64,000 bases of DNA from Mactromeris polynyma (lineage: Eukaryota > Mollusca > Bivalvia > Venerida > Mactridae). Shown one piece after another: positions 48,934-63,261 of the stretch. Every line of letters begins with the position of its first letter. The stretch's first letter is position 1. The stretch covers positions 25,610,619 to 25,674,618 of the forward strand of contig JASFXZ010000001.1 in the NCBI GenBank assembly GCA_032209605.1, written 5' to 3'. The notes beneath the pieces were generated by a model that saw nothing but the letters and a program-made list of their open reading frames with translations, had not been told where the DNA came from and made no database searches. The translations under genes were made by a program, and so were the position numbers.

Positions 48934-51229
48934 ATATAGATCAAACTCTCTAGAGGAACACCCTTCGGGAGACCTACATTTTGGTTGTTGTTATGGGGTG
49001 GCAGCAACAGAGAGGTCAAATTGATAGTACAGTCTTATTACAGGGAGTCTGATACTTTTGATGAAGATAGGTTTCCTCAAGACACAGTCATTCTACTAAA
49101 GGTTGCATCATACCTAAACAAATATATACTCAGTACATTTAAAAACGCAAAATGTAAGATGTCTTAAATTTCATGAACTTACCTAAGGATGCATGATAAG
49201 AACTTAACAGGATATTATTTCATTGTAGGCAATGACGACCTCTCCATCTTCTTTCAAAAAACAGACATCTTAATTTTAAAAAACACAATAAAATGACATT
49301 TAAAGCACATATCATAGGTACGAAAATGTGCATTTTAAAATGTACTGAGTATATATATATACATGATTAATAACACAAGGTCAGATGATCTCATTTAGAA
49401 TTTAATGTTATAATATAATAATTCTTTGGGTGGAAAGTTTCACGAAACACAGAATAACAGACGACAATATATATTGAAGTTAATGTACAGATATAACATC
49501 CAACAATGCCAGGATAAAATGAAATCTATCAACATTCAAATTGTAAAAATAAACCAGAAAAATAAAGCATTTTTTTATACATTGATTACGGGAAAACAAT
49601 TCTAAAAGCGAAAGGAGAAATGAAAATTATGTACATACTACGACACACCTATCTGATGGAATAGTAACAGCTCGTTAAAAACATAAAAAACAATTATATG
49701 ATTATATAGCAAGATTATGATGAGTTTAAGCATGGTTAGGTAATCTACTACATTGTACAATATCAGTAACGACGTCACAAACTTGTAATATGACCCATTG
49801 TAAACAGACACAGGAATAATTCACTAAGTTTATACTTGCAAACTTAATAACATGAAAATATTAACCTACTGCCAGTTTGTAGCTAAAACCTTACAAAATA
49901 TCTCAAACTAAAATGTTGGAATGAAATACATCTCAACGACTAGCGTAATTATAACTTTACATCCCATGTGGAACTGTATCAATGTAGTGTCCCGATTCCT
50001 GAATGAGAAACACATACATGTGACAAATTACGTGTGATATCCTCAACAGAATTCCATATATAACACTGTAAACATCTACCAGCTGAACAATTTCAAAACA
50101 ATAATGATTTAATTAAAGTATATAAAATCATTACCAAGGTTCTAATTAATAGCCATAACATTCCAGGTAAAGCACACACAGACAGACGGACAGACAGGAG
50201 CACAAACATAAAATAAGCCATTCTAACAATAACTAAAAGACATGGAAAGAAAGCAACAACATATGCCATTATGTTAAACAATTACATACTCCCTCGTATC
50301 ACAATATTTCAAATGATAATAATTTTATTCACACACAAACAATTGTATCGAACAATATGTGGCAAATGGATCATCTATGTAACAACTTTGGTCTACGCTA
50401 CAATTCATCATACCTTAACTATACTCAGTACATTTAAAAACGCACAATGTTTGCACAACCATACTTCATTAAATAACATCTTTTACTTTTGGAACTCATT
50501 ATTATTAAAATACATGTTGCGTACTCATGCAATAATGTCGTGCCAAGTTCTTTTCTTGTATCCTAAAAGTCAGTCAATGAAAATTTAGAAAGCACATGTC
50601 ATTCATTATTAAATGCACTGAGTATAAATAACATGAAGTGTACATGAGAACTACAACAAGGCGAAGTATTGGAGTGAAATATTCCAATAAACATCATGTA
50701 CCCAAAAACTGCTATGTTTTCCACAACTGAGGTTCTTAATGCAGCCGTTTCAAATCGCCATACAGAACATTTATATCATATGACAACAGTTTTCTGATCA
50801 AAGAATCTTGCTGAAAACGTACTAAACAGCACCTTGTACATATATGAACAGCATTTTCATAACTAACCAATTCTGTAGACAAGAAAAGGCCGCTTCTGTT
50901 TCAGCCCCATATACCATGGAATAATATATACCTTAAACCATGATCATATTAGAATATCCACACAATGAGACCGTATATCTGAAAGTACATTGTAGATAGT
51001 ATCGAGATAAAGTTTCATCCCAGAAAAATATCTTAACACGAAATATTGTCCGTTAGTGCACACGTCTGCCATCATTTATGCATTTAATCCCCTAGATATT
51101 CCGAACGGACAATCTATTTTTGACAACTGTTAAACGGTTAACACAATAAAGATCTAGGAATCACAAGCTCGTATCACAAGGGTCATAACCGAACTGAATA
51201 TAGTAATCCATCCTGTTTAACATCGCAAA
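48934..51229. other. 3' flank of unit III, repeats only
   Basis: Homologous to 21173-23783 and similarly without exons. A MITE with ACTCAGTACATTTAAAAACG ends is near 49125-49353. Confidence 0.5.
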
Positions 51230-54200
51230 TTAACGCGCTTCAATCAGACAGTGTTCCAGTTGTTGACAGATACACATCTTTCCACTTTTAACATTGTGCC
51301 TGTTGGATGGAGCATCTGGAAGGGACTCGAAATCGTCCGCTAAAATCTTCGCCATTTTCACCAGATGAGATTTGACTAGATTATCAGCACATTTCTGAAA
51401 ATAGAGATAAAATGAATTACGCCGTCATACACTCACTCCGTATACACATATGATGTAAATGTATACTCCTTTTCAGTTCATTTGTCCAAACAATTGACAC
51501 TACACAGCATAATTAACCCACAGTCAGTACTAAACATGCCCCCCACTGGACAACACAGGCTGTGACGTATGTGTTTGTGTCATGTGACCCCCTTTTGCCT
51601 TTGTATATGTTCTGTTGTATGTTTATATTTCAATGTCTCCTTTGTATGAGTTCGCTTGTACATATATATTACAATGTCTAATTTGTATATGCTCACTTGT
51701 ATGTATATATTACAATGTCTCCTGTGTATATGTTCCCGTGTATGTATATATTACAATTTCTCCTGTGTATATGCTCACTTGTATGTATATATTACAATTT
51801 CTCCTGTGTATATGTTCGCTTGTATGTATATATTACAATGTCTCCTGTGTATATGTTCGCTTGAATGTATATATTACAATTTCTCCTTTGTATATGTTCG
51901 CTTGTATGTATATATTACAATGTCTCCTTTGTATATGCTCACTTGTATGTATATATTACAATGTCTCCTGTGTATATGTTCACTTGTATGTATATATTAC
52001 AATGTCTCCTTTGTATATGTGTGCACCTGTATGTATATATTACAATGTCTCCTGTGTATATGTTCGCTTGTATGTATATATTACAATGTCCCCTGTGTAT
52101 ATGTTCCCGTGTATGTATATATTACAATTTCTCCTGTGTATATGCTCACTTGTATGTATATATTACAATGTCTCCTGTGTATATGTTCACCTGTATGTAT
52201 ATATTACAATGTCTCCTGTGTACATATGTGCACCTGTATGTATATATTACAATGTCTCCTGTGTATATGTGTGCACCTGTATGTATATATTACAATGTCT
52301 CCTTTGTATATGTGTGCACCTGTATGTATATATTACAATGTCTCCTTTGTATATGTTCACCTGTATGTATATATTACAATGTCTCCTGTGTATATGTTCA
52401 CCTGTATGTATATATTACAATGTCTCCTTTGTATATGTGTGCACCTGTATGTATATATTACAATGTCTCCTTTGTATATGTGTGCACCTGTATGTATATA
52501 TTACAATGTCTCCTTTGTATATGTTCACCTGTATGTATATATTACAATGTCTCCTGTGTATATGTTCACCTGTATGTATATATTACAATGTCTCCTTTGT
52601 ATATGTGTGCACCTGTATGTATATATTACAATGTCTCCTTTGTATATGTGTGCACCTGTATGTATATATTACAATGTCTCCTGTGTATATATGTGCACCT
52701 GTATGTATATAATACAATGTCTCCTGTGTATATGTGTGCACCTGTATGTATATATTACAATGTCTCCTGTGTATATGTGTGCACCTGTATGCATATATTA
52801 CAATGTCTCCTTTGTATATGTGTGCACCTGTATGTATATATTACAATGTCTCCTTTGTATATGTTCACCTGTATGTATATATTACAATGTCTCCTTTGTA
52901 TATATGTGCACCTGTATGTATATATTACAATGTCTCCTGTGTATATATGTGCACCTGTATGTATATATTACAATGTCTCCTGTGTATATGTTCGCTTGTA
53001 TGTATATATTACAATTCCTCCTGCGTTTATGTTCGCTTGTATATATATATTACAATGTCTCCTTTGTTTATGTTCGCTTGTATATATATATATTACAATG
53101 TCTCCTTTGTTTATGTTCGCTTGTATATATATATTACAATGTCTCCTGTGTTTATGTTCGCTTGTGTGTATATATTACAATGTCTCCTGTGTATATATGT
53201 GCACCTGTATGTATATATTACAATGTCTCCTGTGTATATGTCCGCTTGTATGTATATATTACAATGTCTCCTGTGTATATGTCCGCTTGTACGTATATAT
53301 TACAATGTCTCCTGTGTATATGTCCGCTTGTACGTATATATTATAATGTCTCCTGTGTATATGTCCGCTTGTATGTATATATTACAATGTCTCCTGTGTA
53401 TATGTGTGCACCTGTACGTATATATTACAATGTCTCCTGTGTATATGTTCGCTTGTATGTATATATTACAATGTCTCCTGTGTATATGTCCGCTTGTATG
53501 TATATATTACAATGTCTCCTTTGTTTATGTTCGCTTGTACGTATATATTACAATTTCTCCTGTGTATATGTTCGCTTGTACGTATATATTACAATTTCTC
53601 CTGTGTATATGTTCGCTTGTATGTATATATTACAATGTCTCCTGTGTTTATGTTCGCTTGTATGTATATTACAATGTCTCCTTTGTTTATGTTCGCTTGT
53701 ATGTATATTACAATGTCTCCTTTGTTTATGTTCGCTTGTATGTATATTACAATGTCTCCTGTGTTTATGTTCGCTTGTATGTATATTACAATGTCTCCTT
53801 TGTTTATGTTCGCTTGTGTGTATATATTACAATGTCTCCTTTGTTTATGTTCGCTTGTATGTATATTACAATGTCTCCTTTGTTTATGTTCGCTTGTATG
53901 TATATTACAATGTCTCCTTTGTTTATGTTCGCTTGTATGTATATTACAATGTCTCCTTTGTTTATGTTCGCTTGTGTGTATATATTACAATGTCTCCTTT
54001 GTTTATGTTCGCTTGTATGTATATTACAATGTCTCCTTTGTTTATGTTCGCTTGTATGTATATTACAATGTATCCTTTGTTTATGTTCACTTATACGTAT
54101 ATATTACAATTTCCCCTGTGTATTTGGAGTGGATGTGTACTTTGTATGCGTCATATCTTGGAACGACTTCTTCATTTATGTTCATAAATACAAAGTCACT

Positions 54201-57200
54201 TATTCAACATATATAAGGAAGGATCAGGGAATGCGTCATTCACAAGAAAATACCTCCCCATACAATCCCAGGGAAACATTAGAACAAAATAACTAGAAGT
54301 CGAAAAGTGGGTAAAACGGAGTTGCATGGGAATCCATAACAAGACAAACAAAGCAAATAAGCTCCACATGGACCAAAATGGGAAAAAATGAACACGAACC
54401 ATATGTCAGGCAATAAGGAGAAAGAGAGACTTAATAATTGTTCTGTAAAATATGTATGGAAACCTCATTTCCAAATACGATAAAAAAGAGGTGCGAACGA
54501 ACTTCAAATCCATTCGTTATTCTACCACAATAGTATCATACAAAACACATTAAACACGTCCCCTTTTTATCAACAAAGTGTCAGAGAATAACAGCAAAGT
54601 GATGTTTTAAACTGGTCAGTTTCACGACAACCAAGATTGTACAAAAATGGGGACTCCATTGGAAGAAAAGAACAATGTTTACGCACTAGGTTGTATAAAT
54701 GTGTAATCGTATGGAAATACCTCTGGTGTCAATTCGTCATTGATGCAACTCAAATTCTTTGACTGTATGATTCCGACGAGGTATTCCTACAAAACAAAAT
54801 ACAATATATACTGACACCAAAACGAAACTGTGCACTGACTTAGAAATAAAGTTTGTAACCATTTAGATAAAACTATGGTGGCATATTACTGCCACCAGTT
54901 AGCATGATAGCGTTCGCGAATAAATTCGTGTTAACCACTTAATTATTACGATAATTATCTAGCTATCTAGTTAATATTCGTGGATTTCACTTAAGATTCG
55001 TGTTACCACTTACATCTAGAAGCCAAAAATTAATAAGTGGTAACACGAATCTTAAGTGAAATTCGCGAATTTGAGTTATTAAGTAACATAATAAGTGGTC
55101 AACTAGATAAGATTCGTGTTGCCACTTACATGTAGAAGTCAAAAACGCCTTTATAAATAAGTGGTAACACGAATCTTAAGTGAAATTCGCGAATTTGAGT
55201 TACTAAGTAACATAATAAGTGGTCAACTAGATAAGATTCGTGTTACCACTTAAATCTAGTGTAATACGTCATAAAAAGGTAAGAGGTGGCAGTTCTGGGC
55301 ACTTTCAAGCCTGTTTCTAGTTGTATGATATTTATCATACCGAAAATTTATCACGAATATTAACTAGATAGCTAGATAATTATCGTAATAATTAAGTGGT
55401 TAACACGAATTTATTCGCGAACGATATCATGCTAACTGGTGGCAGTAATATGCCACCATATAAAACATATAGGAAAATTTGGTAGCAAAATTCTCGGTAT
55501 AATGATAACGCTTGAATGACGTAAGGGTGAAAAGTAAAATTGCATACTTTTCTTTTTATTCTAAATGTGTGTTTGCCCTCTGATATCAGTATCTGTTATG
55601 TCCTCCTTTCCTACAAATCAACGCAAGTATTCTTGACCGCATTGACCTGACGTAACGTCTAACCACGTCGGCGGGGATGGCATTCCACTCGTGAATTAAG
55701 GCAGCAGTCAGATCATTGATATTTTTGATGAAGTGGTTCAACTTTTAATTTTCACCCCTACGTCATTCAAGCGTTATCCTTATACCCAAAATGACCTAAT
55801 TTAAGGGGTTATATTTTGTAAAATTTACAATAATAATTTAATAGTTTTTGATAAATCTTCCTATGTTATACCATATCATATTCTCAGGACCACAGTGGAA
55901 ATCAGAGACATTACATCGTTTCAGATGTATATACATGTTACTTGTGTAAGTGTTTGTATATTTTATGTGCTGCTAAGAAACTGTATATCTATCCATATAT
56001 CTGGCACGACTTCTCAAATAAATTCACAAAATGTCTTCCAACTTAGCCAGGTCATTTCAGGTCAAATTATACTTGCAAAGATTTGCGACAGCGTTTTTAG
56101 TTGAAATCATATCAAATTATTCCGGGTGCCTCGGCAGCACGGATGACCATAATTATTTTTTATGAAATCTACGAAAAAGATCGATGTTCGAGTGCATTCG
56201 GAACATATCGATGAGGTCACTGCTGACACTCATACAGTTTGCTGAATCAGTCTTGAACGGTACTATGCAAAGTCCAGCAAAGTCACTCAAAGTCACCCAG
56301 AGTTCGTCAAAGTCAAACAAAAATTATGACCAACTTACGAAAATTGTTTTACTATTTATCGTGTATTAACTAAGTAAAAACATGTATTTGCAACCACATC
56401 AATCAACCACAAAAGACAATGAATGAGACACAAGAGAAATGTTCATAGAATAACAGAATGACAGACTATGGAGTAATGTTAAATATATACGGATATTATG
56501 GCTTACCTTGCATCTGGCAACATTGTATCGCATGACAATGAGCTGAAAGATTCTGTCAAGGGCAAATATATACCACCAAGAACAATTATTAGTTGCTATC
56601 ACAAAGCAGTACACGTTCCAGGCTACCCAATCATTAAACGACAATATTGTGTGATTTGCGATTATATGTGTTATCGAACGTCTTACCAGCTTCGTTAGAT
56701 AACTTTTAATTAATGTCAGCAAGACACATATGACACTATCTCCAAATTTAATAAGCTCTGTGAGTTTTGGACAAACATGAACACGAACGAATAAAATAAC
56801 ACAAGTAAATAACTTTATATATTTTGTTGCTTTACACGATAGTGCAATTTTCGTTCCGTTATAGCACACGGAAAAGCACGAAAGTGGTGTCATGCGTCAG
56901 TTGACACGAACACAGGTCGGGAAAGTTGATATACTCATTAGTGTTCCATATAACAGAACCATACGAGAGGTGTGACCTTTGCATATCAAGTGCGTTCTTG
57001 ACATCATGGTTAGGAATGTTTTTGCTTTATGGTGGTAGACATGCATCAGTCATATACATTGAATCACATCAGTAGTAAACATGTTGTAGTCCGTATGGTG
57101 GCATATTACTGCCACGAAAATACATTTATAAATCAGTGGTAACACGAATCTTAAGTGAAATTCGCGAATTTGACTTATTAAGTAGCATAATAAATGGTCA

Positions 57201-58949
57201 ACTAGAAAAGATTCGTGTTACCACTTAAATCTAGAAGCCAAAAATGCATTTATAAATAAGTGCTAACACGAATCTTAAGTGAAATTCACGAATTTGACTT
57301 ATTAAATAACATAATACATGTAAGTGGTCAACTAGATAAGTTTCGTGTTACCACTTAAATCTAGTGTAATACATCATAAAAAGGTAAGAGGTGGCAGTTC
57401 TGGGCACTTTCAAGCCTGTTTCTAGTCTTATGATATTTATCTTACCAAAAATGTATCACAAACATTAACTAGATAGCTAGATAATTATCGCAATATTTAA
57501 GTGGTTAACATGAAACAATTCGCGAACGCTATCATGCTAACTGGCGGCAGTAATATGTCATTATAAGTCCGGAAACAAAATGCGTCTGGCTATGATGACT
57601 ACATGTGACATTTTAGGGCTACATGTGACCTGTGGGGTCACTTGTGACCTTGATATTGGAACAGGAAACTAGGTACTGATCGCGACATGTCATTATACTT
57701 GTGACATATATGTGTTAAAGAAAATAAATTGAGACGGTGAAATCAAATTAATAAATACAGTATGACAGTATGGCCAGGATAGGACTCTTTGAAGGGCAGT
57801 CTGACGAATGGACGGACGGACGCGAGAGGGGTTAACCAAAAGTCCGGAGAAACCGATTCGGGACTCGGTAAGGGTATATTCAGTCCTGTCGATAAATGTA
57901 TGTTCAAAAACATGGTTCAGGGGTGACACAATACAGTGCAAACTGTCGTATCCGACATCAGGTGGTTCCGGGTAAAAATGTCGGATATAGCAGGTTATCG
58001 GATAAACAAGTTTTCAGCAGTTTGACAAGAGGAAGTTGAAATGAACGTTTATTGAATACCAAAAAAAATTCTTGTCGATGTGATATCTCACAGAGGTAAA
58101 ACTTTGTTTAGTAAAGTTGTGAAATGGTTAGTAACATAATTAATAATGAAACATTTTATTTAATGTACACATTTTCTTGGTGTAGTAATTTTGCAATGTG
58201 TGTGGAAACAACAACGTTTGAACGTATAATGCAAAAAATTGAACAGTTTATGATTTTAACATTATTTTAGCTCATTATGTTGTGATATTGAACACATTTC
58301 TAGACCCTATTTGTCATAAAGAAACAGAGATCCATAGTTTTGCTTAACGAAACTCGTAAAAATGCATTAAAACAATCTGTGATCAATTTTCAAATGTATC
58401 GGTATGCATTCAAAACGATGATCATGACGACAATTTTACTCGATAATAATTTATAGAACAGAACAGAAATTTCATTTCGGATTTGAGCAAAAGCTCCTCA
58501 TCCATACAACAGTTGTACAACATATTGTCAAGGTAATGTTTTATACCGTTTAACATTTACCCAAATTGCTAAACGCTCGCGGGTAGGGCAATCTTTTAAG
58601 TGTCGGATAAAAAGGTGCGAAATATATGTATTGTATGCTAGCGGCACCTTTAACTGTCGGATATAAAGGTGCGAAATACATGTCATTACTCGCAGTTTCC
58701 GTTATCAGCAGGTGTAGGTTATATAGATTATATAGCAGATTAGCCGGGACCGACTAGAAATGTCAGATACAGCAGATTGTCGTTATCAACAGGTGTCGGT
58801 ACCGGTACTAGTATTTGATATTTATATCACTTACAAAAGGATACAGTGGGTTGTATATATTTTCGCGAAGAAAACAATAGTAGAACATTGTTCTTTATAC
58901 ACTGCTCTCCCAGCGACTTCCACAATCGTCTTTGCAGAGATATGTCCCG
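51230..58949 (-). CDS. Unit III 3' exon block (exons a-d)
   Basis: Exons a 58835-58949 (RDISLQRRLWKSLGEQ), b 56507-56595 (TNNCSWWYIFALDRIFQL then IVMRYNVARCK), c 54721-54786 (EYLVGIIQSKNLSCINDELT) and d 51230-51394 (KCADNLVKSHLVKMAK to LEHCLIEAR, then stop). All are open with the same phases as unit II. Conservation of reading frame across three copies supports coding status. The introns have been enlarged by a 2.5-kb minisatellite, two fold-back MITEs and an 872-bp TA-flanked element. Since unit III has no TIR exon in place upstream, any product from here would start elsewhere or the copy may be silent. Function is not recognised. Confidence 0.5.
51605..54125. repeat. 41-bp minisatellite, about 60 copies (unit III)
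   Basis: The consensus contains TGTATGTATATATTACAATG and TCTCCTTTGTATATG. Variants of about 39 bp (loss of TA, TTTATG form) cluster at the right end. About 43-bp forms (GTGTGCACC) cluster in the middle. The lengths are not multiples of 3, and units lack stops in all plus frames, so frames of up to 843 codons arise. Confidence 0.95.
54874..55460. mobile_element. TATGGTGG fold-back MITE, 587 bp, TAAAAC duplication
   Basis: Terminal inverted repeats of about 108 bp begin TATGGTGGCATATTACTGCC. They are flanked by TAAAAC at 54868-54873 and 55461-55466. The interior has repeated GATTCGTGTTACCACTTA and its complement, so much of the element can fold on itself. No coding frame. Confidence 0.9.
57094..57565. 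mobile_element. TATGGTGG fold-back MITE, 472 bp, AGTCCG duplication
   Basis: Starts TATGGTGGCATATTACTGCC and ends GTAATATGTCATTATA. AGTCCG flanks it at 57088-57093 and 57566-57571. Units I and II have a single uninterrupted AGTCCGGAAAC at this place. Confidence 0.9.
57934..58805. mobile_element. TA-flanked element, 872 bp, pogo/Tigger-like remnant
   Basis: Unit I reads ACACAATACTAGTATT without interruption. Unit III is split after ACACAATA and resumes TACTAGTATTT, giving a TA duplication. The element starts CAGTGCAAACTGTCG and carries GTCGGATA-type words near both ends, as in pogo/Tigger MITEs. No intact transposase is seen. Confidence 0.65.
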
Positions 58950-59689
58950 CTGAAATGGACACATAATAGGCAACTATTTGAATTATGTACCGGGGTGAAG
59001 TTAGTATTACTGCTGTTACTGCTATTGCCGCTTACTTCACCAGCTGTCTCAATGTGTTTCACTGTAAGTCATGTGTTAATTCTACTTCAAAATGTAAATA
59101 AACAATAATTGATCAATTGGAAAGCATGTTTGTGAAATGAAGTATATTTTTGTTCTGTTTAATGTCAATTACCCGGGGGCACATTTATAATTGCATATTA
59201 ATGTTTTGAAGTATATATCATACTAAATATATAACCTGTACATTAAATAAATACGTAAGTGTAGACACATTTACACTCAGCTGCTTTTCTAATTGGTCAC
59301 TTTTTACATTATCATACTTTTCTGAATAAATACAGAGAAATATAAATTGACTACATTTGTTTTACTTCATTCTTACCCATGCCATAATCCTTTGAAGTCC
59401 AAATTTCACACATTATTGTACACAAAAGTCGACATGTAAAGATTTCTATGAAAATTACAAAATGCATAAATGTGGGATGACCAATAAGAAATGTGTTTGA
59501 GTGTATACATGAAAACCAGCAACAATAGGCAAAAGGGGGAGAAAAGAGCATGACTGGCATATCAAGTGAAAGAATTGTGCAAGGGGAAAGGGGAATTTAA
59601 AATAATCACAAAATAAACAGAAGTACAGAAATGTTATAACAATTTACAGCCTTGGAACTGTCAATAAAAGTACTGATAACAGATATCAT

Positions 59690-62340
59690 TCAATGTATAC
59701 GCACCCTTTTCAAACCGCACAATATTGGTGTGCAGAACGGGAACATAAACATCAGAACAAAATTCATAACTAATACTAATAGTATTTCGTATAAAGCCGT
59801 ATCGTGATTATTGTCATGTGCTCCTCTGTCCGTAGAGTTCCTGCTGGAGTATTCCAATTCTATTGCCGTATAAATTAGTCCAAATGATAGTAAACTATAT
59901 GGAATTATCAACAAAAGCGTCCACAGACATGTCTTATATATGTTACGGTAGTCGAATGACCACATCACTGAATCGTCATTTATAACTCGAAATGCTTTCT
60001 TCAATAAACGACGTGGAACCTGAATACAAAATGAAGATAACACGTCAAACTGACATTCAAGTTCATTTGATAAAGGCAAGCCGGAAATCACCAAATAGCA
60101 ATTAAACTTTGGTTAGTGCAGTGTTCATATTCATTTATTTCATGCTATATACAGGGTGTTAAAAAGTTCGTTCACAAACTTTAATTTTAATATTTTTCTA
60201 AATAATCTTTCCTTCTATGTCGCAAGGGGCCACTAGTTTACTTCTGCCTGAGAAAACACGCATTCATGAAAAAGCAGTCTTTTTCATTATGTGAAATAAA
60301 ACCTGCCCAGTGTAAATAGCATTTTTATCATCTTGTCTACATTCAAACTTTAAGATCAAACTTTCATAACACCATATACTGTACATTTTTGTGTGCAAAG
60401 AAACGTTATTTAAAATACTCAATGTACGTTACATAAATCATGTTTATAATGTATGTATGATACAACAAAAATAATAACAAATAATCATAATAGTAATAAT
60501 AAAATTAATACTAAATATTGAATCATGATATATCACAGATCAGTACATGTATATATCATGTACAATGGGGAGTATTCCAGAACCTTTCGTTACAAATATG
60601 GTTAAATAAACTTGAGTTACAAATAAATTAATCGACAATACAAACACTATTGCTTGTATGTTTTTCAGGGATATCACCTTTCGTCTTCCGTTTAGAATGT
60701 AAATGTAATGAAATTGCAAAAAGGTTTTTGAAACTTTGTTATTACTATCACGTAACCTATGAACATTTTCGAATATGTCAAGCTTCTTCATTTCATATAA
60801 AACATCTATACAAACATCATCAGGATTGTGCGATTCAAAAGGTCTATATCTCTTTCGGTGTATTGTTGAAGACTCCTAAGAATAGTGGTAAACTTGTCTC
60901 CTTTTCTCAGTACATTCATTAATACGTTGTTTCTATTTGTCTTTTTATTAAACCCCCTAACAAGGCCCACTGTATTACAGAATAAAACAACAACTGCCGT
61001 TTTATATGACTTGAGCATAACAAAAATGACCCAAAAGCACCCAAGCCAAATCCTTGGATCCGCCTCTACTGTCAATTAGTCAATTATTGTGTATATGTTG
61101 GAAATCAATGACCATAAGGGGCAACATGTGGGAGTTTAATGGATGGAATAAATCATGGAACAAGTCCAGAAAGGCAGTTATAATAGGCCGAAAGGGGGAG
61201 AAATATCATATCAAGTAAAAGAACTGCATACGTGAAAATAGGAACTTAACATACATCTTTAAACATAAAGAGAAATAATAACCACCTAGTGAATTAATGT
61301 CTTGGAACTGTCAGTTAAAATACTGGGGGTTAAATCGATTTAACTAATCAATGTGGTCATTGATTTCCAGCATATACACATAAAATGACTAAGTAGACCA
61401 TTGGGCAATGTAGGGTATTTTTAGTACATGTTATTTCATAACAGTTTTGTCAATGTTTGTGTAACTGCGAGAGAATTATAGACAAAGTGACATACATACC
61501 GCCACTTTATTCAGTTCCATGGATTCCAGTACCGCCTGTTTTATTGTAAACTTATATTTAGCAGGACGAATTGGCCACAGTGGCTCTCGATCGCCAGGAA
61601 TGTCGTAACAGTATCCATTTTCATCTGAAAAATGTTGATCTAATCTCAAGAACTACGTACCCAAACTTAAAACTAAGAACACTAAAACTGGGTTATTAAT
61701 ACAACATGGATGTGGTCCCCAGTGCTAGACATTCAACATTTACTTGTCGTTATAGACTTTTGTTGCCAGTTCCCCGTAAATTACAACAAGTATGTGCACA
61801 TTCTTACACACACCATTTAAAAAGAAAATCTTCTGATATTACCCACAACTGCCATCACATAATTTTCTGATTAATTATGTAGTTAACTGGTGGCAGAAGT
61901 ATGACACCATAAGTATGGAATAAGTAATGACTTTCCTCGTCACAGTGAAATTTTATTCAAGTCGAGCCTTTTCTATCCCAATGACATGCTATATACATGT
62001 ATATATATGTCAAACAAATCTAACTTGTCAGCATTACCACATTCTATGCAAAGTAGTGTGTACGTGTTTGCTTAACAGACGAGTACATTTATTTCAGCTA
62101 GATTGTGATGAAGATATTATGCTTGTTTGGATCATTCTCGAGTCTGCGTCCTGGAACCAGTCAGCAATGGATTCTTATGAAGAGGTAAGGTTACGACTTG
62201 TATAGGTTTCGATCTCACAAACGTATCCACGAAACTAACGCTAATCTGAAGAAAACAGTGTAACCTTTGAAACAAACAGCAATACTCACAGATCTTGTTC
62301 CTTGACTGCATATTCAAACCCATGATACCATCATCTGTAT
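59690..62340 (-). CDS. TIR-2TM gene, unit III (gene C): exons 2-4 only, TIR exon displaced
   Basis: Exons 62290-62340 (NTDDGIMGLNMQSRNK), 61500-61624 (ENGYCYDIPGDREPLWPIRP) and 59690-60019 (VPRRLLKKAFRVINDDSV, two hydrophobic segments, KRVRIH, stop) are open, of the same lengths as in genes A and B, and with intact splice sites. The TIR exon expected near 63.5 kb on the minus strand is absent. Homology to the intron of genes A and B stops near 63140, and from about 63262 the sequence is the reverse complement of a TIR-gene 5' flank. Either the gene is truncated, or it uses another first exon. Residues such as WNK to RNK in exon 2 differ from A and B. Confidence 0.7.
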
Positions 62341-63261
62341 CTGTTATACAAAATAAATATCACATGATATCTTGCTGCAGGCTATGATATTATTGCAAAC
62401 TACATAATTCTATTTGTTTAAAAGAGAGAATAAATTGCTTCCGGGAACAAACACAAGACAGTAAAAAAACGATATGTATTATCCAGTATCGAGACAAGAT
62501 GACTTAAAGCTTAGCGATTCCAATTTCGAACAGAAGACTGGATACAGAACTACAGACTATTATAACTACATGTATTCAGTTTTAAATACCACCAATTGAA
62601 GTGTCGAATTTTTCAATTATTTACTTGCTAAAATCATTTACACATGGCAATACGTACGTTACAATAGTAATTGTTCTTGTTGGTATCGAATGTCATGCTA
62701 TTCATTTATGTAGGACTGTAGTTAAAAGGTGTCAGGGGTCTCTCCGTCTTTAGGGGCAAGTGCCTGTGCCACTTTTCGGGGGATTTTGTTTCATTTGATA
62801 ACATGGCTGTTTAATCAGCTATACTGTGATACCAGTGGATAAGTTAATAAATAAAACATATGTTACTATGACAGACTTGTAGGTATTGTAATATCGTATA
62901 TTTAACCCATTTGTTTTTCAAACAAGTTTAGGTCGGATTATGGATTCATAACAGAAAATGAATGTCTTAGACTTTTACATTACGTACAATTCAACATTTG
63001 ATTTTTACAATGAATTGTTAATGTGCTAGTGCTGTTTAACGCTTTTATTAAATAACAAAACTCACTTATAGATGCTACTTATTTATGTTATCCGCTAATA
63101 CCGGTATCTAATAATTAAGCAGATACGATTACGGGTCCGTTGTTACAGCCCGTTTTGAAATAAAAACCCGTTTTGTAATGAAAAATTCAAAGTTGACAGA
63201 AACGTATTATTTCAGCATGAAATAACTGGTAAACAGTCTGAAACTTTAAAATGTGCAAAAA
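62341..63261. other. Remaining first intron of gene C up to the rearrangement
   Basis: The first 800 bases resemble the introns of genes A (33137-33950) and B (44764-45600). From about 63140 to 63261 the sequence has no counterpart in the other units. No exon was seen on either strand. Confidence 0.6.

Noticed and set aside
51656..54296. Very long plus-strand open frames (up to 843 codons) in all three frames
   Set aside because: They follow a minisatellite of about 41-bp units that lacks stops. The protein repeats CIYYNVS-like words in every frame and has no domain. The real exons of this region are on the other strand.
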